Shown here: positions 52,409-60,830 of the stretch, in pieces
How the letters are laid out: every line of letters starts with the position of its first letter
How positions within the stretch are numbered: position 1 is the stretch's first letter
Made by a program: the position numbers and the translations under genes
The notes under the pieces: generated by a model
What the model saw: only the letters and a program-made list of their open reading frames with translations
Databases searched by the model: none
What the model was told of the DNA's origin: nothing
Assembly: GCF_026712185.1 (NCBI RefSeq)
Contig: NZ_JAPPUX010000001.1
Location: 682,001-746,000 of the forward strand
Reading direction: 5' to 3'
Source: Nocardioides pini
GTDB lineage: Bacteria; Actinomycetota; Actinomycetes; Propionibacteriales; Nocardioidaceae
DNA length: 64,000 nt

Positions 52409-53252
52409 TCCCCGGTCCGCTGCCGACCCGCGCCTCGGGGCCCGGGCCGGGCTGGCACGCGGGGCACCACCACGTCCGGCGGTTGGCCGCGTCGCCCGGC
52501 ACCTCGGCCTGGACGCTGACCGGGCCGCCGCAGCGCCGGCAGCCCTGGCGCTGCCGGCCGGTGATCCAGTGGTCGTCGCCCCTGACCGGCGAGCCGGTGG
52601 TCACCTGGTAGGCGCCGGGCACGGTCGCCGAGTGGCGCAGCATCGTCGCGGCGCGCTCCACGAGGTGGGGGACGTCGACGTCGCCGATCGGCGTCCACGG
52701 GCTCACGCCACTGAGGAAGGCGAGCTCGTTGGCCCACAGGTTGCCCAGGCCGGCGATGGAGCGCTGGTCGAGCAGCGCGGTCACCAGCGGGACGCCGGGC
52801 CCGGCGAGCAGCCGCCGCGCCGCCTCGTCGGCGTCCCAGTCCTCCCGCAGCGGGTCGGGGCCGAGGTGGCCGACGAGGTCGGCCTCGCGGTCGGTCGGCA
52901 CGAGGGCCAGGTCGTGCAGCCGGATGCCGTGGACGGTGCGCCCGTCGTCGAGCGACCAGACGAGCCGCACGTGGGGCTGCAGCCTGGCGGGCAGCCGCTT
53001 GCCCGGCGCCAGGGTCGACCAGGACCCGTCCATGCGCAGGTGGCTGTGGAGCGTGGCCGGCGGGGAGCCGGCCGCGGCGGACAGCCGGGTCAGCAGGTGC
53101 TTGCCGTGGGTGTCGTGGCCGAGGACCTGGCGGCCCGACACGTCGCGCGTGGCCAGCGCGGGCGTGCGGAAGTCGGAGCGCTCGACCGTGTGACCGACGA
53201 GCTGGCGGTCCAGCCGGCGGGCGAGCTTCCACACGCTGTCTCCCTCGGGCAC
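52344..53252 (-). CDS. nei: Endonuclease VIII/Nei2-like DNA glycosylase
   Basis: A 302-residue Fpg/Nei-family enzyme removing oxidised bases and nicking the abasic site. The catalytic P2-E3 follow the start, K51 is the conserved lysine in G-K-H-L, the H2TH region has Q-R-S-I-A-G-L-G-N (163-171), and the zinc finger uses C238, C241, C263 and C266. A 34-residue Gly/Arg/Pro-rich tail after the finger is probably the product of read-through into the lpdA-paralogue strand (65-base overlap). The GTG at 53252 has GACACT six bases upstream. Confidence 0.92.
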   Translation of the reverse strand: MPEGDSVWKLARRLDRQLVGHTVERSDFRTPALATRDVSGRQVLGHDTHGKHLLTRLSAAAGSPPATLHSHLRMDGSWSTLAPGKRLPARLQPHVRLVWSLDDGRTVHGIRLHDLALVPTDREADLVGHLGPDPLREDWDADEAARRLLAGPGVPLVTALLDQRSIAGLGNLWANELAFLSGVSPWTPIGDVDVPHLVERAATMLRHSATVPGAYQVTTGSPVRGDDHWITGRQRQGCRRCGGPVSVQAEVPGDAANRRTWWCPACQPGPGPEARVGSGPGIRRGAGGARPRRPTRSSTGRR

Positions 53253-53258
53253 CCGTCC

Positions 53259-53264
53259 AGTGTC
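53259..53264 (-). promoter_or_regulatory. Putative -10 of nei
   Basis: GACACT on the minus strand, six bases before the GTG at 53252; identical hexamer and spacing to the merR promoter. Confidence 0.4.
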
Positions 53265-53359
53265 ACAGGCGGGTCCACCGATCCGGCGGTCCCCGCCCCG
53301 AACGCCCGGGCCGCCTGTAACCTCGGAGGTTCGTCGTCCGTTCTCGGGGGAGAGACCAC

Positions 53360-54601
53360 ATGATGACCCGTTCCCGCCTGCTGCCGATCGCGCTCGCCGC
53401 CAGCGCGCTGCTGCTCCCTGCGCTCCCGGCGTCCGCGACCGAGGCGTCGGGGGCCGAGCCGCGCAGGGCGGTCGAGACCTGGCCCGTCGCGGGCAGCAGC
53501 GCGATCACCGTCACCGGCCACGGCTTCGGCCACGGGCACGGCCTGTCGCAGTACGGCGCGCTGGGCGCGGCCCAGCAGGGCCTGGCCTGGCAGCAGATCG
53601 TCGAGTTCTACTACCCCGGCACCACGTGGGGAGCGATCCGCGGCAAGGTCCGCGTGCTCATCACCGCCGACACCGGTCGCGACGTCCAGGTCGCTGCCGA
53701 GCCCGGCCTGAAGGTGGGCCGGGTGGGACGGGCCCGCACGTGGCGGCTGCCCGTCAACGCCGCGCGCAAGTGGCGCCTGGTCGCCCAGGGCCGCGACACC
53801 GCCGTCCAGTGGACGAGGGGCGGGGCCTGGCGCACGTGGAAGAAGGTGAAGGGCGAGGCGGAGTTCAGCGCCGCCGACGGCCGCCTGACCCTCGTCCTGC
53901 CCGGGGCCCGCCGCGACTACCGCGGCACCCTGCAGTCCGTGGCGCCGCGCCTGGGCGGCAAGCGCGAGACCGTCAACGAGGTCGGCATGGAGGCCTACCT
54001 CCGCGGCGTCGTGCCGCAGGAGGTCCCCGCGCTGTGGACGCCGGCGGCCGTGAGCGCCCAGTCCGTCGCGGCGCGCACCTACGCAGCCTTCGAGCGCTCC
54101 CACCCCAACGCGTCCCACTACGACCTCTGCGACACCAGCCAGTGCCAGGTCTACGGCGGCGCCGACGTCGAGCACCCGGCGGCGACCGAGGCCATCGGGG
54201 CCACGGCGGGGCAGGGGCTCTACCACGACGGGCGCCCCGCGTTCACGCAGTTCTCCGCCAGCAACGGCGGCTGGTCCTCGGCCGGCTCCATGCCCTACCT
54301 GGTGGCGCAGGCCGATCCCTACGACGGCCTGGCCAACCCGACGTACTCGACGTGGACCACCACCATCGACGACACCGAGGTCGAGAAGCAGTGGCCCGGG
54401 ATGGGCGACCTCACCGGCATCGAGGTCGTCACGCGCGACGGCAACGGCGAGTGGGGCGGACGCGTCACCGACATGGCGTTCGTCTTCACCGGCGGCCGGG
54501 TGCCCGTGAGCGGCGACGACGTGCGCTCGTCCCTCGGGCTCCGATCCGACTGGTTCACGTTCAGCGTCATCCCGCGACAGAAGGGCCCCGCGCGCCAGTG
54601 A
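53360..54601 (+). CDS. Secreted SpoIID/LytB-domain protein
   Basis: A 413-residue exported protein with a signal peptide (1-27, ends A-S-A) and a SpoIID/LytB domain, a peptidoglycan lytic transglycosylase fold that removes glycan from denuded strands in sporulating bacteria. The G-H-G-F-G-H-G-H-G-L-S-Q motif is at 53-64 and the catalytic glutamate is E221 in V-V-P-Q-E-V. In non-sporulating actinobacteria a general wall-remodelling role is inferred. The ATG follows GGGGGAGAG. Its TGA overlaps the start of the SGNH gene. Confidence 0.87.
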   Translation: MMTRSRLLPIALAASALLLPALPASATEASGAEPRRAVETWPVAGSSAITVTGHGFGHGHGLSQYGALGAAQQGLAWQQIVEFYYPGTTWGAIRGKVRVLITADTGRDVQVAAEPGLKVGRVGRARTWRLPVNAARKWRLVAQGRDTAVQWTRGGAWRTWKKVKGEAEFSAADGRLTLVLPGARRDYRGTLQSVAPRLGGKRETVNEVGMEAYLRGVVPQEVPALWTPAAVSAQSVAARTYAAFERSHPNASHYDLCDTSQCQVYGGADVEHPAATEAIGATAGQGLYHDGRPAFTQFSASNGGWSSAGSMPYLVAQADPYDGLANPTYSTWTTTIDDTEVEKQWPGMGDLTGIEVVTRDGNGEWGGRVTDMAFVFTGGRVPVSGDDVRSSLGLRSDWFTFSVIPRQKGPARQ

Positions 54602-55539
54602 CCCGACGACTCCGGCTGGTGGCAGCAGTCGCCGCCCTCGCCCTCGCCGTGTCCGCCTGCGAGTCCGGGCGGGCGGCCGGCGACGGCGACGTCGACCTGC
54701 CCGACGCCGTCGCCGACACGGAGGTGACCACCCGCATCGACTACGTCGCGATGGGCGACTCCTTCTCGGCCGGGCCGTTCATCGGCACGATGCGCACCGA
54801 CCCGCAGGGCTGCGCGCGGTCCAAGGACAACTACCCGGCGTTCCTCGCCGACTGGCTCGACGTCGCCAGCTACACCGACGTGACCTGCTCGGCCGCCACG
54901 ACGCGCGACCTCCACGCGCCCATGGTGATGTTCGACGGCAACACCACCGGGCCCCAGGTCGACGCGCTGTCTCCCGAGACCGACCTGGTCACCCTCGGCA
55001 TCGGCGGCAACGACTTCGGCATCTACGACTCGCTCATCCGGTGCCAGCAGGGCCCGGCCGCCGTCTGCCCAGTCGCGCAGCTGCGCGCCGACACCGGCAA
55101 GGTCGCCGGCCGGGTGCGAGACGCCGTGCGGCGCATCGCCCGGGCGGCGCCCGACGCCGAGGTCCTCGTCGTCGGCTACCCCGACATCCTCCCCACCGAG
55201 GGCACCTGCCGCGCGGTGGGCGTGCCGGCGGAGGTGCTCGCCCCGGTCGCCGAGGTCGCCGGCCTGCTCAACGCCTCGATCCGTCGCGGCGCGCGGGCGG
55301 CGGGGGCGTCGTACGTCGACATGGCGGCGGTCTCGGACGGCCACGACGTGTGCGCCAAGGGCCGGGCGTGGGTCAATGGCCCGCGGTTCCGTGCGGGCGT
55401 CGCGGCGCCGTTCCACCCGAAGATCAACGGCATGCGCGCCGTGGCCACCGAGGTGTTCCGGCAGGTGACCGGGGAGGACCCCGAGGTCACGCAGTACGCC
55501 GAGCCCGACCCCGACGTGGTCGTGCTCAACGAGGGCTGA
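54598..55539 (+). CDS. SGNH/GDSL-family hydrolase lipoprotein
   Basis: A 313-residue exported esterase/lipase-like protein. The lipobox V-S-A-C places the lipidated C21; the catalytic serine is S55 in M-G-D-S-F-S, block III is G-I-G-G-N-D, and the C-terminal catalytic histidine lies in P-F-H-P. It resembles secreted SGNH lipases of actinobacteria. The GTG at 54598 overlaps the SpoIID stop (GTGA), so the two envelope proteins are coupled. Six cysteines in the mature part probably pair as disulfides. The 3' end overlaps the pyc gene by 14 bases. Confidence 0.87.
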   Translation: MTRRLRLVAAVAALALAVSACESGRAAGDGDVDLPDAVADTEVTTRIDYVAMGDSFSAGPFIGTMRTDPQGCARSKDNYPAFLADWLDVASYTDVTCSAATTRDLHAPMVMFDGNTTGPQVDALSPETDLVTLGIGGNDFGIYDSLIRCQQGPAAVCPVAQLRADTGKVAGRVRDAVRRIARAAPDAEVLVVGYPDILPTEGTCRAVGVPAEVLAPVAEVAGLLNASIRRGARAAGASYVDMAAVSDGHDVCAKGRAWVNGPRFRAGVAAPFHPKINGMRAVATEVFRQVTGEDPEVTQYAEPDPDVVVLNEG

Positions 55540-58500
55540 TCACCAGCACCAGGTCGCCGCCCTCGACGGCCTGCGTGGCCGGCACCGCGAGGCGGCTGAC
55601 CGTCCCGGCGAGCGGCGAGGTGATGGAGGCCTCCATCTTCATCGCCTCGATCGTCGCCACCGTCTGGCCCGCCTCGACGCTGTCGCCCTCGGCGACGGTG
55701 ACCGTCACGGCGCCGTCGTAGGGGGCGGCGACGTGGCCCGGGTTGCTCGGGTCGGCCTTCTCGGCGGACACCACCTCGGCGGAGACGTGGCGGTCGCGCA
55801 CCTGCACCGGCCGCAGCTGGCCGTCGACGGTGGCCATCACCGTGCGGATGCCGCGCTCGTCGGGTTCGCTGATCGCCTCGAGCCCGAAGAGCATCTCGCG
55901 GCCCTCGCGCACGCGGACCCGGTGCTCCTCGCCGCGGCGCAGGCCGTAGAGGTAGTCGATCGTGGACACGCCCGCGAGGTCGCCGTACTTCTCGCGCGAC
56001 TCGTGGAAGGCCGAGGTCGGGCCGGGGAAGAGCAGCTCGTTCAGGGTGGCGCGACGGTCGGTGGCGAGCGCGGACCGCTGCTCGGCGGTGAGGGTCTCGG
56101 CCGGCTGCTTCCAGGTCCTGCCGGCCAGCGCCTTGGTGCGGAACGGCTCGGGCCACCCGCCGGGCGGGTCACCGAGCTCACCGTTGAGGAAGCCGACGAC
56201 GGAGTCCGGGACGTCGTACGACGCCGGGTCGGCCTCGAAGTCCGCCGGGTCGGCGCCGGCCGCGACGAGCGCGAGGGCGAGGTCGCCGACGACCTTGGAC
56301 GACGGGGTCACCTTCACGACGTTGCCGAGGATGTCGTTGGCCGCGGCGTACATGTCCTCGACCTGCTCGAACTTCTCGCCGAGGCCGAGCGCGATCGCCT
56401 GCTGGCGGAGGTTGGAGAGCTGGCCGCCGGGGATCTCGTGGCGGTAGACACGGCCGGTCGGCGCGGGCAGGCCGGACTCGAACGGCGCGTAGACCCGTCG
56501 CACGGCCTCCCAGTAGGGCTCCATCGCGTTGACGGCGGCCAGGGAGAGGCCGGTCTCGCGCTCGGAGTGGTCGGTGGCCGACACGAGCGCCGACAGGGCG
56601 GGCTGCGACGTGCCGCCGGCCATCGAGGCGGAGGCGGCGTCGACGGCGTCGACCCCGGCGTCGATCGCGGCGAGCAGCGTGGCGAGCTGGCCGCCGGGGG
56701 TGTCGTGGGTGTGCAGGTGCACGGGCAGGTCGAAGCGCTCGCGCAGCGCCGTCACGAGCGTGCGCGCGGCCGGGGCACGGAGCAGCCCGGCCATGTCCTT
56801 GATCGCCAGCACGTGGGCGCCGGCCTCGACGATCTGGTCGGCGAGGCGGAGGTAGTAGTCCAGCGTGTACAGCTTCTCGTCCGGTGAGGAGAGGTCGCCG
56901 GTGTAGCAGAGCGCGACCTCCGCGACCGAGGTGCCGGTGGCGCGGACGGCGTCGATGGCGGGGCGCATCTGCGAGACGTCGTTGAGGGCGTCGAAGATCC
57001 GGAAGACGTCGATCCCGGTCTCCGCGGACTCCTGGACGAAGGCCTCGGTGACCTCGGTCGGGTAGGGCGTGTAGCCGACCGTGTTGCGACCGCGCAGCAG
57101 CATCTGCAGGCCGATGTTGGGGATGGCCTCGCGCAGGCTGGCGAGCCGCTCCCACGGGTCCTCGTTGAGGAAGCGGAGCGCGACGTCGTACGTCGCCCCG
57201 CCCCAGCACTCGACCGACCACAGCTGCGGCGTGGTGCGGGCGACGTGGTCGGCGACCGCGAGGAGGTCGCGGGTGCGGACCCGGGTGGCGAGCAGCGACT
57301 GGTGGGCGTCGCGGAACGTCGTCTCGGTGACGGCGACGTCCTTCTGCGCCCGCAGCCGGCGGGCGAACTCGTCGGGTCCGACCTCGCGCAGCAGCTGGCG
57401 GGTGCCGTCGGGCACGGGCTGTGAGCGGTCGAGCTGCGGGAGCTTGCTGACCGGGGTGACGGTCACCGGGGCGGCGCCGTGGGGCTGGTTGACGGTGACG
57501 TCGGTGAGGAACTCGAGCAGGCGGGTGGCGCGGTCGCCGCCGACCTGCGCCTTGAGCAGCTGCGGGTGGTCCTCGATGAAGGAGGTGGTGACGCCACCGG
57601 CGGCGAAGTCGGGGTCGGCGAGCACGGCCTGCAGGAAGCCGACGTTGGTCGAGACGCCGCGGATGCGGAACTCCAGCAGCGCGCGGCGCGCCTTCTGCAC
57701 GGCCGCCTCGAAGGTGCGGCCGCGGCAGGTGAGCTTGGCGAGCATCGAGTCGAAGTGAGGGCTGATCTCGGCGCCGGTGTAGGTCGTGCCGCCGTCGAGG
57801 CGGACACCGGGACCGCCGGGGGAGCGGTACATCGTGATCCGGCCGGTGTCGGGGCGGAAGCCGTTGGCCGGGTCCTCGGTGGTGATCCGGCACTGGAGCG
57901 CGAAGCCGCGGGGCTGCACGGCGTCCTGGGTGAGCTCGAGGTCGGCCAGCGTGGCGCCGGCGGCGATGAGCATCTGCGACTGCACGAGGTCGACGCCGGT
58001 GACCTCCTCGGTCACGGTGTGCTCGACCTGGATGCGCGGGTTCATCTCGATGAAGACGTAGCGACCGGTGGGGTCGAGGAGGAACTCGACGGTGCCGGCG
58101 TTCTTGTAGCCGATCTCGCGGGCGAAGCGGACGGCGTCGGCGCAGATCCGGTCCCGCAGGTCCGGGTCGAGGCCGGGCGCGGGCGCGATCTCGACGACCT
58201 TCTGGTGGCGGCGCTGGACCGAGCAGTCGCGCTCGTAGAGGTGGATCACGCCACCGTCGGTCCCGGTCCCGGTGCCGTCGGAGAGGATCTGCACCTCGAT
58301 GTGGCGTGGGTCGACCACGGCCTGCTCGATGAAGACGGTCGGGTCGCCGAAGGCGCCCTCGGCCTCGCGCATGCAGGTCTCGATCGCCTCGCGCAGGTCG
58401 GCGCGGTCGTCGACGCGGCGCATGCCGCGGCCACCGCCGCCGGCGACGGCCTTGACGAAGAGGGGCGCCTCGATCCGCTCGGCTGCCGCGAGCAGCTCGT

Positions 58501-58924
58501 CCACGTCGGTGGACGGGGGCACCGACTCCAGCACGGGCACGCCGGCGGCCCTGGCCGCCGCGATCGCGCGCGCCTTGTTGCCGGTGAGGGTGAGCACCTC
58601 GGCGCTCGGGCCGATGAAGGTGATGCCGTTGGCGGCGCACGCCTCGGCCAGCGCCGGGTTCTCCGAGAGGAAGCCGTAGCCGGGGTAGATCGCGTCGGCG
58701 CCGCACTCCACGGCGACCTTCACGATCGCCTCCGGGTCGAGGTAGGCCCGGACCGGGTGCCCGTCCTCGCCGATCTGGTAGGCCTCCTCGGCCCTCATGC
58801 GGTGCTCGGACCCGCGGTCCTCGTGCGGGAACACGGCCACCGTGCGCGCGCCGATCTCACGCGCGGCACGGAAGGCCCGGACTGCGATCTCGCCACGGTT
58901 GGCGACGAGCACCTTGGAGAACAT
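55526..58924 (-). CDS. pyc: Pyruvate carboxylase
   Basis: Biotin enzyme carboxylating pyruvate to oxaloacetate (anaplerosis); 1132 residues in the single-chain form. Order: biotin carboxylase with ATP-grasp loop (G-G-G-G-R-G-M near 163-169) at 1-450, carboxyltransferase barrel (F-R-D-A-H-Q-S-L-L near 536) at about 525-800, then the tetramerisation segment and a C-terminal biotinyl domain with K1096 in E-A-M-K-M-E. The ATG start has TAGCGT six bases upstream and no ribosome binding site. It sits beside a TetR/SDR pair without evident link. Confidence 0.96.
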   Translation of the reverse strand: MFSKVLVANRGEIAVRAFRAAREIGARTVAVFPHEDRGSEHRMRAEEAYQIGEDGHPVRAYLDPEAIVKVAVECGADAIYPGYGFLSENPALAEACAANGITFIGPSAEVLTLTGNKARAIAAARAAGVPVLESVPPSTDVDELLAAAERIEAPLFVKAVAGGGGRGMRRVDDRADLREAIETCMREAEGAFGDPTVFIEQAVVDPRHIEVQILSDGTGTGTDGGVIHLYERDCSVQRRHQKVVEIAPAPGLDPDLRDRICADAVRFAREIGYKNAGTVEFLLDPTGRYVFIEMNPRIQVEHTVTEEVTGVDLVQSQMLIAAGATLADLELTQDAVQPRGFALQCRITTEDPANGFRPDTGRITMYRSPGGPGVRLDGGTTYTGAEISPHFDSMLAKLTCRGRTFEAAVQKARRALLEFRIRGVSTNVGFLQAVLADPDFAAGGVTTSFIEDHPQLLKAQVGGDRATRLLEFLTDVTVNQPHGAAPVTVTPVSKLPQLDRSQPVPDGTRQLLREVGPDEFARRLRAQKDVAVTETTFRDAHQSLLATRVRTRDLLAVADHVARTTPQLWSVECWGGATYDVALRFLNEDPWERLASLREAIPNIGLQMLLRGRNTVGYTPYPTEVTEAFVQESAETGIDVFRIFDALNDVSQMRPAIDAVRATGTSVAEVALCYTGDLSSPDEKLYTLDYYLRLADQIVEAGAHVLAIKDMAGLLRAPAARTLVTALRERFDLPVHLHTHDTPGGQLATLLAAIDAGVDAVDAASASMAGGTSQPALSALVSATDHSERETGLSLAAVNAMEPYWEAVRRVYAPFESGLPAPTGRVYRHEIPGGQLSNLRQQAIALGLGEKFEQVEDMYAAANDILGNVVKVTPSSKVVGDLALALVAAGADPADFEADPASYDVPDSVVGFLNGELGDPPGGWPEPFRTKALAGRTWKQPAETLTAEQRSALATDRRATLNELLFPGPTSAFHESREKYGDLAGVSTIDYLYGLRRGEEHRVRVREGREMLFGLEAISEPDERGIRTVMATVDGQLRPVQVRDRHVSAEVVSAEKADPSNPGHVAAPYDGAVTVTVAEGDSVEAGQTVATIEAMKMEASITSPLAGTVSRLAVPATQAVEGGDLVLVISPR

Positions 58925-58930
58925 GGCCGC

Positions 58931-58936
58931 ACGCTA
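58931..58936 (-). promoter_or_regulatory. Putative -10 of leaderless pyc promoter
   Basis: TAGCGT on the minus strand, six bases before the pyc ATG at 58924. Confidence 0.55.
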
Positions 58937-58994
58937 TCGAGTGACGGGTGTGACCTGGGTTACCCGTCCGTACCCCGGGCGGGGTCCTCCTGGG

Positions 58995-59948
58995 TCAGGC
59001 CGCCCGGCCGGCGTCCTGGCGTCGCTCCTCGGCGCGCCACCACGCGACGGTCCGGGCGAGGCCGTCGGCCAGCGGGGTGGGTGCGAGCCCCAGCCGCTCC
59101 TCGCTCGCGGAGGAGTCCAGGACGAACGGCCTCGCGAACATGTAGCCGGTCTCGGCCATCTCCTTCATCAGCCGCGAGACCAGGCCGGCCGCGCCGACCA
59201 CGGACACCGGGATGGAGGACACCTTGGGGGCCGGTACGCCACCCGCCTCGGCGACCATCGCGACGAGCTGTCGCTGGGTGACCGGGGGCGCGGTGGGGGC
59301 GTGGAGGAAGGAGTTCCAGAGGTCCTCGCGGCTCGCGGCCGTGACCATCGCGGCGGCCAGGTCGGGGACGTAGGTGAACGAGTGCGGCTGGTCGGGACTG
59401 CCGAGCACCCGCATCGTGCGGCCGGCGAGGACGGTCGGCACCATCCGCTCGCCGGCATGGGCGTTGCGCACCAGCGGGCCGTAGAAGTCGGAGGCCGCCA
59501 CGCTGACGGTCGGAGTGGGAGAGGCGTCGCGCTGGGCCAGCAGCTCGGTGCGGACGCCGAGCTTGCCGGTGGTGGCGGTGCGCGGCATCGACTCGGTGAT
59601 GGTGCCGTCGACCTCGCCGTAGGAGTAGAGGCTCTCGGGGAAGACCACGACCGCCCCGACGCGACCGGCCGCCTCGAGGACGGCCCGCTCGGCCCGGGGG
59701 AGCTCGGCGCGCCACACGCGGGCGTCGTACGCCGACCCGTGGATGCAGTGGTGGACGGCGACCGCGCCCTCGACGGCCTCGGCCAGCTCGTCGGGCCGGG
59801 AGACGTCGACGCGACGGCGGTCGACGAGGGGGTGCACCGGGCCGCTGCCCGAGCGGGTCAGCAGGCGGACCTGCTCTCCCGCCTCGGCGAGCTGCTGGGC
59901 GACGGTCGAGCCGACGGGGCCGGCTCCGGTGACGACGTGGACGGACAT
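58995..59948 (-). CDS. NAD(P)-dependent epimerase/NmrA-like SDR
   Basis: A 317-residue extended SDR with the NAD(P) loop G-A-G-P-V-G-S near 8-14. The usual active-site Y-x-x-x-K is not obvious, which places it with the atypical/NmrA-like group that may act as redox sensors rather than enzymes. The ATG at 59948 has AGGAG seven bases upstream; the frame to 60020 is not used. Divergent from a TetR gene whose candidate operators lie between, the nearer one 20 bases before this start, so repression by that TetR is likely. Confidence 0.82.
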   Translation of the reverse strand: MSVHVVTGAGPVGSTVAQQLAEAGEQVRLLTRSGSGPVHPLVDRRRVDVSRPDELAEAVEGAVAVHHCIHGSAYDARVWRAELPRAERAVLEAAGRVGAVVVFPESLYSYGEVDGTITESMPRTATTGKLGVRTELLAQRDASPTPTVSVAASDFYGPLVRNAHAGERMVPTVLAGRTMRVLGSPDQPHSFTYVPDLAAAMVTAASREDLWNSFLHAPTAPPVTQRQLVAMVAEAGGVPAPKVSSIPVSVVGAAGLVSRLMKEMAETGYMFARPFVLDSSASEERLGLAPTPLADGLARTVAWWRAEERRQDAGRAA

Positions 59949-59967
59949 GGATGCTCCTGACGTTTGA

Positions 59968-60031
59968 GAGAGCGGTGCTCTCGTTTCGACCATCATGACT
60001 CGCCGCCCGGCAGAAAGCAAGAGCAGTGCTC
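59968..60031. promoter_or_regulatory. Paired TetR operator candidates
   Basis: GAGAGC-GGT-GCTCTC (59968-59982) and GAGC-AGT-GCTC (60021-60031) share the core AGAGCRGTGCTC and lie 51 bases apart between the divergent SDR and TetR genes. They are the probable operators of the TetR protein. Confidence 0.65.
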
Positions 60032-60072
60032 ACATCTGCTACTACTGCTCCCTGATGTGGTTTGATGAGGGC

Positions 60073-60795
60073 ATGGTCGACACCGCTGCCGAGCCCTCCG
60101 CGAACCTCTCGCCCCGCGCCCGCGCCCGGCAGCAGACGATGCGCGACATCGTGCGGATCGGCCGCGAGCACCTGGCGACCGACGGGGCGGCGGCCCTGTC
60201 GCTGCGTGCCGTGGCGCGCGACCTCGGCCTGGTGTCGTCGGCCGTCTACCGCTACGTCGCGAGCCGCGACGAGCTGCTGACCCTGCTCGTCGTCGACGGC
60301 TACGACGAGCTCGGGGACGCCGTCGACGCGGCGCTGACCGACGTGGACCGCGCCGACCACCCGGGCCGGATGCGCGCGATCGGCCGGGCCGTGCGCGCGT
60401 GGGGCCTGGCCGAGCCGGCGACGTACGCCCTGCTCTTCGGCAGCCCCGTGCCGGGCTACGAGGCGCCCGCCGAGCAGACCACGGGGCCGGGCACCCGCGT
60501 CGTCGTACGCCTCGTCGAGGTCTGGGAGGACGCGTGGCAGGCCGGTGCGATCACGGCCGACGAGGGCGCGGTGTCCCCGCGCCGGCTGTCCCGCGACCTG
60601 GCCCGGATCCGCCGGCAGATGGGCCTCGCCGTACCGGAGCGACTGGTGGCGCGCGGCCTGTTCGCCTGGGCCGCGCTCTTCGGGTGCGTGACGTGGGAGG
60701 TCTTCGGGCAGTACGGCTCGGCGACCTTCACCGACCCCGCCGACCTGTTCGAGCAGCACCTCGACGCGCTGGTCGAGACGGTCGGCCTCGGCTGA
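60073..60795 (+). CDS. TetR-family regulator (WHG-type C-terminal domain)
   Basis: A 240-residue regulator with a helix-turn-helix at about 20-68 (L-S-L-R-A-V-A-R-D-L-G-L-V-S-S-A-V-Y-R-Y) and a C-terminal region containing Y-A-L-L-F-G-S-P-V-P-G-Y, the WHG-type ligand domain. The start is not certain: the ATG at 60073 has GAGG but only two bases of spacing, and an in-frame ATG at 60055 has no ribosome binding site. Controls itself and the divergent SDR by position. Confidence 0.83.
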   Translation: MVDTAAEPSANLSPRARARQQTMRDIVRIGREHLATDGAAALSLRAVARDLGLVSSAVYRYVASRDELLTLLVVDGYDELGDAVDAALTDVDRADHPGRMRAIGRAVRAWGLAEPATYALLFGSPVPGYEAPAEQTTGPGTRVVVRLVEVWEDAWQAGAITADEGAVSPRRLSRDLARIRRQMGLAVPERLVARGLFAWAALFGCVTWEVFGQYGSATFTDPADLFEQHLDALVETVGLG

Positions 60796-60818
60796 GCCCC
60801 GAGCGGGGCCGCAGCCAC

Positions 60819-60824
60819 TAGGTT
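60819..60824 (+). promoter_or_regulatory. Putative -10 of the AAA+ ATPase gene
   Basis: TAGGTT six bases before the ATG at 60831, the same hexamer and spacing as tpx; no ribosome binding site. Confidence 0.55.
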
Positions 60825-60830
60825 CGGACC

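Noticed and set aside
55526..58924. Long plus-strand frames within pyc (for example 57479-59281)
   Set aside because: Shadows of pyruvate carboxylase; no start signal or protein features.
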